Below, one piece after another: positions 1 through 10,661 of a stretch of DNA of 64,000 bases. Positions within the stretch are counted from its first letter, which is position 1; the number at the start of each line of letters is the position of its first letter. The notes under the pieces are model-generated. The model was not told the origin of the DNA, did no database searches, and worked only from the letters and a program-made list of their open reading frames with translations. The position numbers were made by a program, and so were the translations under genes. The stretch is from Calendula officinalis (lineage: Eukaryota > Streptophyta > Magnoliopsida > Asterales > Asteraceae): NCBI GenBank assembly GCA_963853835.1, contig OY970823.1:6590001-6654000 (forward strand), read 5' to 3'.

Positions 1-709
1 TGTATAAAAGTCACAGAAGCAATATATGTAATAAAATAATAATAAATAAGAATCTCAATAGTCTCTGTACCACGCGTCAGCCTATTGTTTTCCCTTCGAA
101 CTACTAGTACCTGCACATGATGGGAGTTTGGGTAAGATACTTAGTGAATTTCCAAACTAAATACATGGATTCATGATACCATCCATTATGCACCACACAT
201 ACATAAGCAACCACGTCGCACAAACATCTAATAATTTAAATTATCTTTAAATTTTTATTAACAACAGGTGGCCGACCTAGTATAACGCAACAAATGCGCA
301 CAAGACCCAACACAAACCCTCCTCCGTACAAACCGCGCCCTGGGTGCCACGTCAGGTCTTCTCCACACCAATCATGAAAGTGTCTCAGCACTTCCCAAGA
401 GGAGTAACCACAATTCATCATTTAGCAGCATAAACATATCACATATCATGCACATCATACCAATATCATAATCAACATAGCATAAGCATACCACATATCA
501 TGCACATAATATCATCATGATAATCAAAATATCATAATCAACACATATACAGTCTGAAATCAAATCGTAATTATAATAGCACATAAACAACTTCCGTTAC
601 GCTACTAATGTTGAACGGTAAGGAAAGCCTTATCTTTGCTATCAAACTGATAAACCACAACCTATCAAGTACCTTTCCGAGACACTTCATAACCTACTAA
701 CACATATGT
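1..709 (-). repeat. Gypsy LTR-like fragment
   Basis: No gene is visible here. The stretch resembles the LTR fragments at 12070-13136, 28075-30833 and 44693-46830: a 'tacctgcacatg' block, then a GC-richer part with 'gggtgccacgtcagg', then runs of 'atcatgcacat'. It ends where the gag-only element begins at 715. The left edge is outside the window, so extent and family are uncertain. Confidence 0.35.
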
Positions 710-714
710 ATACG

Positions 715-1498
715 TGAAGGAATTATGTGCACAATTATTCAACCTATGATGATACATCCATGCCTACGAAACACTTAAGGGTCACACCGGTGATTACATG
801 TAATACGAGCAAGATAAGCAATGATACTACGAAGAGGAATGATTCATAATAGTCATTATGAATCAGTTAAGTATTAAGTTAGGTTTAACTTATTACTAGA
901 TTAGTTTAACTAACTAATTAATACAAGTATTTGTACATTTACTAGTTGAGTAAATATACAATGTGTTAATTATAGATTATCCATGATATGATTTAAAGCT
1001 ATTAAATCATATAGTAATTGGATAATATTGTTGTATAATTTATATAAAGGTTATTATATAATTAATTATTGAAAGTATAAATACAAGTATATAATTCGTG
1101 TATATGGGTACCGAATTATTAATGTATTAATACTAGACATTTAATAGTTAAGTGCAACAATAATAAGTTAGTTAAACTATAAGGGATGGAAGTGTAAAAG
1201 GATAAGTTTAATTAAGAGTTTAATCTTAATTAAACTAGAAGGGCCATAAGTGAAAGTCCTTCTATTATAAATAGAAGACTTGGGTTTCCCTTATTGTTGT
1301 TCTACAACCCTCGACGAAAATCACTCCCTCCCCTCCTCCTTGTTTCGGCCGAGAGCAAGCAACACCAAGTTTTGGTGTTCTTCGTTCTTCGTGTTCTTCA
1401 AGTCTTGAAGATCCAAGTTCATTGCTTAGATCAACTAGAAGATCGCTCGATTTCTTCATCATCAGTGGATCTATCTTAAGCAATCAAGAAGGTATGTT
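715..1498 (+). repeat. 5' LTR, truncated at its 3' end
   Basis: It matches 10662-11470 of the 3' LTR, including TGAAGGAATTATGTGCAC at the start. After about 1498 roughly 330 bp of LTR and the primer site are missing. In their place is a short filler made of repeats of 'catcagtggatct', a phrase that also occurs just upstream at 1460-1475, so the deletion seems to have been healed by copying nearby sequence. Confidence 0.85.
1266..1273 (+). promoter_or_regulatory. TATA box of the 5' LTR
   Basis: TATAAATA lies in the LTR about 550 bp from its start. The same place in the 3' LTR reads TATAAAAA (11213-11220). It is the likely core promoter of the element; no transcript evidence is available. Confidence 0.6.
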
Positions 1499-1633
1499 CA
1501 TCATCAGTGGATCTATCATCAGTGGATCTAGACTAGATTACCAAAGATTGTTTGTTTACTTTAATTTAAGGTTTTTTTGTTTCAAGTATTCTTTCTTCTT
1601 CTTCATAGTTCTTGAAAAAGGGAAGAACCCTAG

Positions 1634-2340
1634 GACCAAGAATATTAAACTAGTCTAAGTTTAATTGGTCAAGAAGGTTTCTAGAAACCCTAGCAATTTT
1701 CAAAAACCCTAGGAAGAACCCTAGGATCAAGTATGTTAAACAAGATATGTTTAATTGATCAAAAGGATTCTTTCCATAATCCCTTGAATTTTCGTGACTT
1801 AGGAAAACCCTAGGATCAAGTATGTTAAACAAGATTTGTTTAATTGATCAAAAGGATTCTTTCCTAATCCAGTAATCCCTTAGATTTCGAAAATCTAGAG
1901 GTTACTTGGACACCAAGTTTATTAAACTAGCCTAGTTTAATTGGTGGAAAAGTTTCCTAGCCTTAAGAATTTCGAAACCCTAAAGAACCCTAGAACATTA
2001 AACTAGTTTAAGTTTAATAGTTTAAAAGTATTAATTAGGATAATAATCTAAAACCTAGTTAATTAGACAAGTTTATGTCTAATAGGTTTAATTATTATTT
2101 TGATAGATTTATAAAAGCTAGTTCTTTAAACCTAGAAATTTAGACGAAGTTTTATTGTCTATAAGGTTTAAATTAAAAAGTTTAAATAAATTTATTAAAA
2201 GTTATAATCTATCTTAGATTTTAAACAAAGTTTATTGTTTAATAAGATTGATTAAAATTGATCTTTTAACTAAAATAATGTCTTTGATCAAGAAAGTCAA
2301 AACCCTAGTTTTGATTGATCAAAAACAAGATTAGGGTTCA
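1634..2340 (+). other. Leader stem-loop array, first copy
   Basis: Imperfect repeats of roughly 90 bp each contain a two-part stem. Outer arms are GACCA/TGGTC (1634-1638, 1666-1670), GATCAA/TTGATC (1725-1730, 1755-1760; 1814-1819, 1844-1849) and CACCAA/TTGGTG (1911-1916, 1941-1946). Inner arms are ATTAAACT/AGTTTAAT, TTAAACA/TGTTTAA or TTAAACAA/TTGTTTAA. Further simple hairpins follow, for example TTAGACA/TGTCTAA near 2063-2082 and AACCCTA with TAGGGTT near 2301-2338. The matching array in the second element is at 17666-18360. The role is unknown; it lies in the transcribed leader. Confidence 0.7.
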
Positions 2341-2844
2341 TCTAATTAATTTAGGGAATTGATAAAGAGGATGTTAATTTTTAAGTTCTAAAATTAACAA
2401 GGTGTATTTAATTATTTATATTTATGTATTAAAATTTTTGGAATTTTTATTTATTAGGTAAAATTGAATTTTAAAAGATATAATAAGTTTATACGTATTT
2501 TAATTAGATTAAGTTAAAATACATATGTATAAATTAGATGTAATATTCTTATTAGAATGTTACAAGTTTATTATAAAATATACATATATACGAATACATT
2601 AAAATACAAGATAAAATGGGACAATTAAAAAGGGTAATGTTATTTTGATCTTTAAAGATAATATTATAATTAGTTATTGTATAAGTTATAATATAATTAA
2701 AACTAGAAAGTACAAAGTTATGATTTCATTATAACTAGAAATTGTACAAGTTGAAATTATATGATTAACTAGAAATATACAAAGTTATATATATATTATC
2801 ATATATTAAGATGTATAAAGTTATAAGTTATTATAACTGGATAA

Positions 2845-5800
2845 TCTTTATATATAATAAAGGAATGAATTTTTGAAATTTTATAGCCAGGTATAAAGCC
2901 ACATAATGCCACGTATAAAGCCACATAATGCCACGTATAGTCCAGGTAAGCCCTTCATTTTGACCGGTCGCTCAGATTCTTCAAAGTCCCTAATTGCTGG
3001 TTACGTTACTCTTCCATGGTCATCAATCTGCCCTAATTGCTTAGACGTTTCTCAAATTCTTAATTTAGTGTCTTCATTGACTCTTTCTCTAACATTAAAC
3101 CCTAAATTGTTCTGTCTTCTTCTCTCCCAAATTTAGTGTTTGCAATTTCACGTTGGCGCCTTCAACAACTGATTTAATCAATCGGGTTTTTCACGTATGC
3201 TTTAACACATGTTTTTGTTGGTTTATTTATAAATAACATTCTGATTTAGTTGTGTTCATCACTATACCATACTGTCTGATTTATTTCAGAATCACGATTC
3301 AACAATGTTACATTCTGCAATTTTATTTAACAGCTGCCCACCATGTGTTTGACGAAATTCCTTCACTATATTATTGATAATTACAAATAATTGGTGTGTC
3401 TTATGAGTAAGTATCTATTTCTATCTTCAATGAAATTGATTGTTAGCTTTGGTTTTGCTTTTAATTCCTCGCTTTTAATTCCTTCACTATAATTAATTAT
3501 CAACATCTATATATGAGCTGATTTTAAGCACAATTTTGCCAAGTTTAACCAATGGGTGAATTTTGGTGTGTGTAGGTTTGTGGGGAATTTGCTAACGACA
3601 AAATGTTGGTGTAATTGGAGCTGATCATATTAAATCTACTTATGCTAGAATGGTGGTTAATTTTTGTTATCCAATATGGTCATGTTTAACCTTTGCAATA
3701 TAGTTGTTTAAATATGATTATGGTCATGATTACCCATGATAATTCAAATCCTTTTCAAGGTATTGCTGTTTTTAAGGGATCTAAATTAATTCAATTTAAA
3801 TTTTAGGATTACTCTTGATAAACATCTAACGTATATTCAGTTCTTGCTGATTCAGTTTTGATGGCAGCCATTTGTCCAATTTATGTTAAATAAATTTTCG
3901 TTTTCAGTTACAGGTTATAGAAATTTTCTTTCTAGGTGAATTTATGGAATTAATTAAAGATTAATCTTTTGAACCCTCATAAAGAAACATTCAAATAACC
4001 TTAGCAATCAAAACTCTGTTTCCAATAAAATATATCCATTAAAGATTTATAATGCATCATTAAATTTCTACAAATGCTAAAGTATGCAGTTGACCTGTTT
4101 CATGTGCACTCTAATTATTCGATGTAAGTACTATGAAGCCTAATTGATATTCGTATCTTTTTTTTGTGTTTCGTTTTATTTATTTTTGGTTAAAATGCAG
4201 GTTGGAACTATAGGGGTGTTCACTCACCAACACATGTTTTAATCTTACAACACTACTAATCAAATGCTCGATGTAACACTGTAAGAACTACAACCCTTTT
4301 CTCTAAAACCACAAATACAAACACTCTTTTATCTGAAAATGTATTACAAATACAAATCCGTTTCTATTTCATGTCCCCCTTTTCCTTCTTAATTTTGGTA
4401 ATTTTGAATTTGACCACTTAATCATTTGTGCAGGTATATATTGAATGCAACAAAGTTAAAGAGTGGTTGCATGAAATATCTATTCTCAACTTACACGCTT
4501 CAATATCCAGAATGAAAAATTAAATGAAAAGGGAGTCATTATTATCAAATGTAACGAAATTGCAATTTTAATAATTATTTAGTACCCTGCATAAAAATAG
4601 TAGATGTGTTTATTTGACTTACAACCATAAAATTACTTTCAAAAGTCAAAATCCGTGTTAAACTACTATAACAATACTCGATTGTATTTAACCTCATTTT
4701 ACCATGGATTCTGTTATGCCATTTGAAAATGGATTTTGACTTTTGGATTCTGGGAATGGTGAAGGGTCTTCTATGACAACTACAACATTATCAAGAAAAA
4801 CCGTAACTAATGTATTATCAATAAATTTTGATTCTTTAATAGTTCTTACTAAAGGTGGAGATGGTGATCTAGAGTTCTAGACACTTTAATGAATGGTGCC
4901 GTTAAACAAAAATTAAGAATAATCTAAAAAGATGTAAAGTAAGTATTCACCCCTTTTTGTTTTTGTTTTAAGATAAAATAAAAAATAAATTTAGAAATTT
5001 TATTTTTCACAGATGGGGGAGGGCAATTAGATACTGTTTTCAGGCACTTATCACTTATCAGGCGTTTTTTTTTATGAACCCGAGGATTGACGAGGTGAGT
5101 TTTTCAAGTTTAATGACAAGCAGGTTATTCAATTTGAGTTAAGTTTTTAAGTTTTCATATTTTTTGTGTTAATTTTTTAGGTCGATAACTACTGAATGTG
5201 GGAGTAAATGTTAGCATATATATGGTCAACCTATAATCTGAGAAACTACTTGATGGTGACATGAAATCCTTGGCCCAAATTGGTTTTGAACTTAATTTGA
5301 GCTGTACAAATGTGGTTGGGTAGTCGTGCTCAACATCTTCTAGAAGCTCTTTTGCTTCCAGGCTAACACGGGTTCCCCTCCATTTTGGTTGGTTAGAATC
5401 AACAACAGTTAATGGCTTGTGGTCAATCATATGGTCAGTGCTTGTGGACATTTGATACTTATTACTTCAATTGGGTCGCGAGAAGGTCTCCTTTTGGTTG
5501 AGCCCGTTAATGCTAAATTCATTGGTCTCAAGTGGAGGCAGCCAAATTGCATTCCTCAAGACTTTCAGGTGAAAGAAAGTTAAGTTCAATCTTTATATGT
5601 GACTGTAAGGAGGAAATTTTATATAAACTTGTAGATATATAACAAATTAATAACAAAAATGGAATTTTGGATTGACCAGGAAGTTTCTTTCTGCCAATTT
5701 TTATTTTCTAATAAATACATATTGTGTGCAACATGATTGTAAAAATTGTATTGCTTTTATAATGTATGAATAAAATATTAAGAGGTTTTATGCACTAAAA

Positions 5801-6062
5801 TACACCAACTTTTGACCCGTTCAACAAACTTAATGTTACCGGTCATGTATGATTATAAAATTTGTATAATGTTATCGGTCATGTATGATTACAAAATTTG
5901 TATAATTTGATGAACATGCGATTAGTAGGAGAAGCCAATGATTATGTTGGAAACGTCTTATTACGGATTTTCATCCAAATCTAATTCTTCTATTTTTTAT
6001 TTTGAATTCATTTATATAAATTTCTATAAGCTACCTGTGATTTATCACGGGTTATAGGCTAG
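2845..6062 (+). mobile_element. Non-autonomous Helitron inserted in the leader
   Basis: It starts TCTTTATATATAATAAAGG and ends CTAG, and it lies exactly between an A (2844) and a T (6063). Before the end is a 7-bp hairpin, CCTGTGA/TCACGGG (6034-6051, one G-T pair), followed by a short AT-rich spacer. TC start, CTRR end, 3' hairpin and A^T target are the marks of Helitrons. The empty site is visible in the sister element near 20252, where the flanks are joined without the 3218-bp insert. No Rep/helicase gene is visible. Near the left end a 22-23 bp unit with 'gccacataatgccacgta' is repeated (about 2896-2939). The rest is mostly AT-rich non-coding DNA. Confidence 0.88.
5452..5568 (+). other. 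Possible captured exon fragment in the Helitron
   Basis: An open stretch with more balanced codon composition than its surroundings ends CAG and is followed by GTGAAAG, which looks like a splice donor. It would encode text such as SREGLLLVEPVNAKFIG. I do not recognise the protein. Helitrons often carry gene fragments, which is why I mark it, but chance is possible. The region 5155-5451 is also open on the minus strand for 98 codons, without a recognisable domain. Confidence 0.2.
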
Positions 6063-6738
6063 TTATACAAGTATAATATAAGTATTTTACAAGTCATGTA
6101 ATAAACTAGATTAATGATCAAGTAAAAATAACAAGAACCTATATTTAACTAGTTCAAGTTAAATATAAAAAAGGTTTAAACAAACTAAGAATTATTATAT
6201 ATAGTCTTTATATAATAAGTTTATTAGTTTCACCAAGTATAAACCGGTGATTGTGTTGACTTAAGTTTCATCATGGTTGTTGAAGCTAGTGGGAGCTACA
6301 CAAGAAAATCACAAAGTTTGTAAGTGTGTCATTAAGACATAAATTTTGGTTGAATCTAATAAGTCAAAACAAATGTTTAATTTCATTATTAGACATATGA
6401 AAAACTAGGTGTGTTAAATTAGATTTATGATTCAAGTTTATGAATTATAATAGAATTAAAAGTTTAACATAAGTTTTAAGTTTTTCAAGTAAGATAAAAC
6501 AAGTAAGTTTTTTTTCTAGATAAGGTTTTTCACAAAATCTAGTAAAACGTTTTGTACACCTCGTTTTAGGTATACATGTAAAATCGTGCAAATTCTTGAA
6601 ACTATAAGTTTTAAAGAATAGTTCTTAAGTTTTAAAAACGTGTCTTGTAGAATCCTTCAATTCACAAGTCACACATTTTAAACAAGGATTAAGATTGGAA
6701 TAAAGGTTTAAGTTTAGTTTAAGACTTAAAGAAACCCA
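6063..6738 (+). other. Leader of the gag-only element, continued
   Basis: No gene. This AT-rich leader continues after the Helitron and matches 20260-20718 of the second element, with a few hundred bases less in that copy. It contains 'cgttttgtacacctcgt' shared by both copies. Confidence 0.6.
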
Positions 6739-7175
6739 AGAAAATATTAGATCTAAGTACTATCCACCTAATGGAACACCTCACTTGTTAAACGATATTC
6801 ATATTGTAAGGATAAAGAACCTTAGATATGGATTCAAATCATTCCGAGTGCTAGGGTGCGTAAGGTTCTGTGATAATCGGGAGTCCCGGCGTAGAGCATC
6901 GCACTGTCTTAGATGGTCTGATCTACTTTGGTGATAATCGGGAGTCCCGGCCCAAAAAGTACTTGAGTTGAATAAACATACTAGACTTTATTACTAACTT
7001 AGAAATGTACAATTAGATTGTACAAGGTTGTAATAAGTTATAAGTCTAAAGATTCTACGACCCCTAGGAATCGTGTCAATTCTTGATACGATCGGTAAGG
7101 ATGTTACCTACCAGAAATAGCATGTCTCATCGGGAAGTGCCCAAACCTTGCGGCGAGAATGTGATATATGGATCC
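6739..7175 (+). other. Conserved structured leader module upstream of gag, copy 1
   Basis: The module contains GTGATAATCGGGAGTCCCGGC twice (starting near 6871 and 6930), each with a CGGG-AGT-CCCG mini-hairpin. It has an 11-nt armed hairpin at 7070-7092 and a stem at 7125-7132/7151-7158 enclosing the loop GGAAGTGCCCAAACCTTG. It ends near GGATCCTAG. The same order and spacing occur at 20719-21150 and, on the minus strand, at about 25600-26010. In this copy the last stem has one A-C mismatch (position 7129). Confidence 0.75.
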
Positions 7176-7262
7176 TAGGCCTAAAATATTAATTATGGGT
7201 TAATAATATATATTAGAGAATGTTTATTAATGATTACTAATTAAACTGGGTTTGATTTGTAG

Positions 7263-8256
7263 ATGGTAGCAACAAACGCAATCGCGACAACAAGTACCAG
7301 CAATCTCAATCCTCGAAAAGGACAAGTTAACTGGGTGAAACTTTCTCAACTGGGAGCGCAATCTTCGTATTGTGCTCAGGCATGAGAGAAAGTGGTATGT
7401 CTTGGAGAGAGCAGTACCAAACACCCCTGTTGTTAATGCCAGAGCTGAAACGAGGTAAGCTTATGATAAGCATGTCAGTGATGCACTCGATGTGAGCTGT
7501 CTGATGCTAGCCACTATGAGTCCTGCGTTACAAGCGGGACTTATGGATGTGCCTGCATTTGAGATGATCCAGCAACTTAAGGATTCATTTCAAGAGCAAG
7601 CTCGCACTGAGAGGTTTGACATCAATCGAGCCTTCAACTCTTGCAAGATGGTCAAAGGAACGCCGGTGAGTGCCCACGTCATGAAAATGAAAGGATACAT
7701 GGATCACCTCGCTAGACTTGGTCACCCCATACCGTTGCAAATGGCAACAAATACTATACTCAACTCGTTGTCTGATGACTACAAGTCTTTTGTGGTCAAC
7801 TACAACATGCATAATATGGAGAAATCCATTGCTGAGCTACATTCCATGCTCAAGATAGTCGAGTTAAGTTTGGGGACCAAATCTAAGGACGTTCTCATGA
7901 TTGGTAACAGCGGTGGCGGTGGGAAGAAGAGAAAAGGGCATGGTGGTAAAGGAAAGGGTAAAACCTATCCTAACCAAGGAGTGCCAAATGGTAAAGGTGT
8001 CAAACAAAAGGTCAAGAAGGTTAATCCTAACACTGCGAGGACCGAGAACCGGTGCTTCAAGTGTGGTGAGGCTGGGAATTGGAAAAGGAATTGTCCAAAG
8101 GGTGCAAGTGGTAGTGGAGGAAACGCAAGTTCCTCAGGTAACACAACCACACTTCTTAATCACTTTAGGATACTTGTAAAGTACATTACGAGTAATCTAA
8201 CTTTTGCAATCGTTTATTGCAGGAGGAGATGGAAAGTGATAGTGACCAGCATGAGA
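7263..8256 (+). pseudogene. Broken gag of the gag-only element, copy 1
   Basis: The reading frame begins at ATG 7263 but is damaged early by a small deletion relative to the sister gag (21235) and by a stop, TAA, where that copy has CAA (about 7457). Downstream, 7492-8256 is open and encodes a UBN2/copia-type Gag core, a basic linker rich in GKGKG and a zinc knuckle CFKCGEAGNWKRNC; the usual His-preceding glycine pattern CX2CX4HX4C has N where the sister copy has H, so the knuckle is also altered. Gag normally forms the virus-like particle that packages the RNA. No pol follows. This copy is unlikely to make a functional protein. Confidence 0.85.
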
Positions 8257-8259
8257 TAG

Positions 8260-10649
8260 TGATGATCCCACGAGCACTAAGTTTTATAATTCAGTGTTTT
8301 GTGGATTCGTTTTAAACAATTTTACTTTATTGTTCGGATAATTTTATTTTTGTTAAAACAAGTTTTATTTTGGTTTTAATTAAATTTTGAATCCATGATT
8401 GAATTATATTGTGTGCATGTGTGATAATTACACTAGTCAAGGTTTATGACTAGATTGTAAATCAAGTTTTGATTTACATATATTTCATGTTTATATATAT
8501 TTGTTTGATTGTTGTTTAAATAATGTTTTGATAGCTCAAGGTATTTAGATGCTAGTAATTAGAAAGTTTTTCTAATGAAAGTATTTAAGAGTTTTATGGA
8601 AGCATAAAGTTCAAAGGTTACTGAACTTAGTTAAAACATCTTAAGTAATTACTTATGATAGAAAGTTTTAAAGTATTAGTATTAATATAGTATGATTATA
8701 TAATCAAGATAGACTTTAAGAGTATTATTACAAGTCTTTTATACTTGTAGTAAAGGATTTAATGAAGTCATAATTCCTAATAGGAATAATTGGATATTCG
8801 TATAATCCAAGTAAAATGACTTAGACATTAAATGACTCTTAAAAGGGACAAACTATATTAAAGTATTTAAGAATTAAAAGGTATTATTGCAAGTCTTTTA
8901 TACTTGTAATAAATACAATATTTAATCAAGTCATAATTCCCTAATAGGAATAATGGATATTTGAGAAATCCAAGTAATGACTTTGGCATTAAATAAGATT
9001 CTTAAAAGAATCCTAATGTGTTTAAGAATTGATAGTATCATTTCAAGTGTTTTATACTTGTTAGATACATTAATCAATAAAGATCATAATTCCCTAAACA
9101 GGAATGTTGGATATTCGCAAATCCAAAGAATGATCTTAATTATAGAATTCTTAAAAGATTAAACTACAATTTGTTGACTAGGTCAAAGTAGTTTAAGAGA
9201 TGCTTAAGTTCCATAAAAGTAAGTGGGAGCTACGACTAACGTAATTCATTAAAGATGTTGATGAATTCAGTAAGTTAGTAAGACATTAACAACAAGGTTT
9301 TACCAAGTCGTTAGCTAAAGAGTTAAGAGAAATAATAAATGATCGTTGATTAGATTATTGCAAACCTAATAGCGTGATCACAAGTCTTGTGATTAATTAT
9401 TGCATATCTAATAGGTTGTTAACCCTTCAGTGGATAACATAGTCATTTAAGGAAATTTCTTTAACTAGTAAGAATATCTACAAATCAAGTAACTAAAAGA
9501 GGCTTTAGTTGCAAGGATAATTTTATGAATTCAAGAAACTAAGGAGTTAATTTTCAATGCTCCTATGTTTACCGAATTGCATAAAAGGCAAGACTAGAAT
9601 ATGTTCTAGATTGTTGCAAGAACAATATCTAGCAAAGGAAAAAGTAATAGTATTCCTAAATACTCGTCTTATGTCTTTAGTTTAATAGAAATGATTGGTT
9701 TAGTGATAAAGTTACAATTAAGTTTGTAAGAATCATTAAGTAATCAACACGAACGAAATGAATAAATAATGATCCAATAATAATTCAGTATCTATGTCCA
9801 GTGAGGAATAGTACATGAGTTAGTATCATTTTTATTCAGACTTTGTATGTTTTACATCATCCATGAATAAAAGTCTATTTATTCAAAAAGATACAAAAAT
9901 CCGTGACTACTCGTCTAGGTGGGAACCTTGATGGGACGTTAACGTCATCGCGGTATTTGGTGGTAGATTCGAAAGTTCTTCGAAGATAGCTACACAAGTT
10001 TTGTGTAAACCAAATATCGGTGATATTCTGTTGGAGGCTCAACGAATACTGGATTGACCACCGTGACAATACTTCGTGGTTGAAAAGTTCAAAAGTATTG
10101 TTCACTAGGATTGTCCTTCAGCCTGAGGTATTTGGTTTAGGATACAATGACTAATGTGCTTTGATTCAACTTAGACAATTCTGAAATACGTTTGTCATAC
10201 GAGGCGATACTAGGTACAAAGGAAGTTGTATTTTAAATCGAAATATAACAAGATGGTAATTGCACCCCCTCTTTAGGAGAGATATTTATAGGTCCTTTGA
10301 CATGATGAGAAACTGGCAAGTGCACGGCCGTGCCCAAACGAACTGATCTGTTCTTTGTCATTTATCACAGCAGTTTGAATCAAGAAGTCATAAAATGATT
10401 TCGAATACAGGAGTTGATAATTTCTACCATGCTCGTATTCGTTATCACAAATATCGTGCTGCAAGGGATAAGCCTAACATATTTGCCCAAGAAGTAGAGA
10501 CAGAGTGTTCTTTACTAGGAGACGCTATTAAAGAGTTTTCATAAACTATACCTGGGTTACATAAGCTGTTTTTATGGGTTGGTTACCTACATGTCCATCT
10601 AGAAGGCCACTGTAGCTCGTATCATTAAGACATAGGTTACAAACTTGCA
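8260..10649 (+). other. Long non-coding 3' region with stem-loop repeats
   Basis: No pol or other gene is present between gag and the polypurine tract. From 8729 to 9137 a unit of about 150-160 bp is repeated three times. Each unit has a hairpin CAAGT/ACTTG, then a closed multibranch structure: outer arms AAGTCAT/ATGACTT (8765-8771, 8816-8822; 8928-8934, 8977-8983) or AAGATCAT/ATGATCTT (9080-9087, 9130-9137), enclosing ATTCC/GGAAT and TGGAT/ATCCA hairpins. Other palindromes lie nearby: ATTAGAAA/TTTCTAAT near 8560, TAAGTAATTACTTA near 8645, AAACTAC/GTAGTTT near 9163-9194 and TCACAAG/CTTGTGA near 9378. From 9450 onward I see no clear structure or gene. Confidence 0.7.
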
Positions 10650-10661
10650 CAAGTGGGAGTC
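10650..10661 (+). promoter_or_regulatory. Polypurine tract
   Basis: The purine-rich AAGTGGGAGT directly precedes the TGAAGG start of the 3' LTR, where plus-strand DNA synthesis would be primed. Confidence 0.7.
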
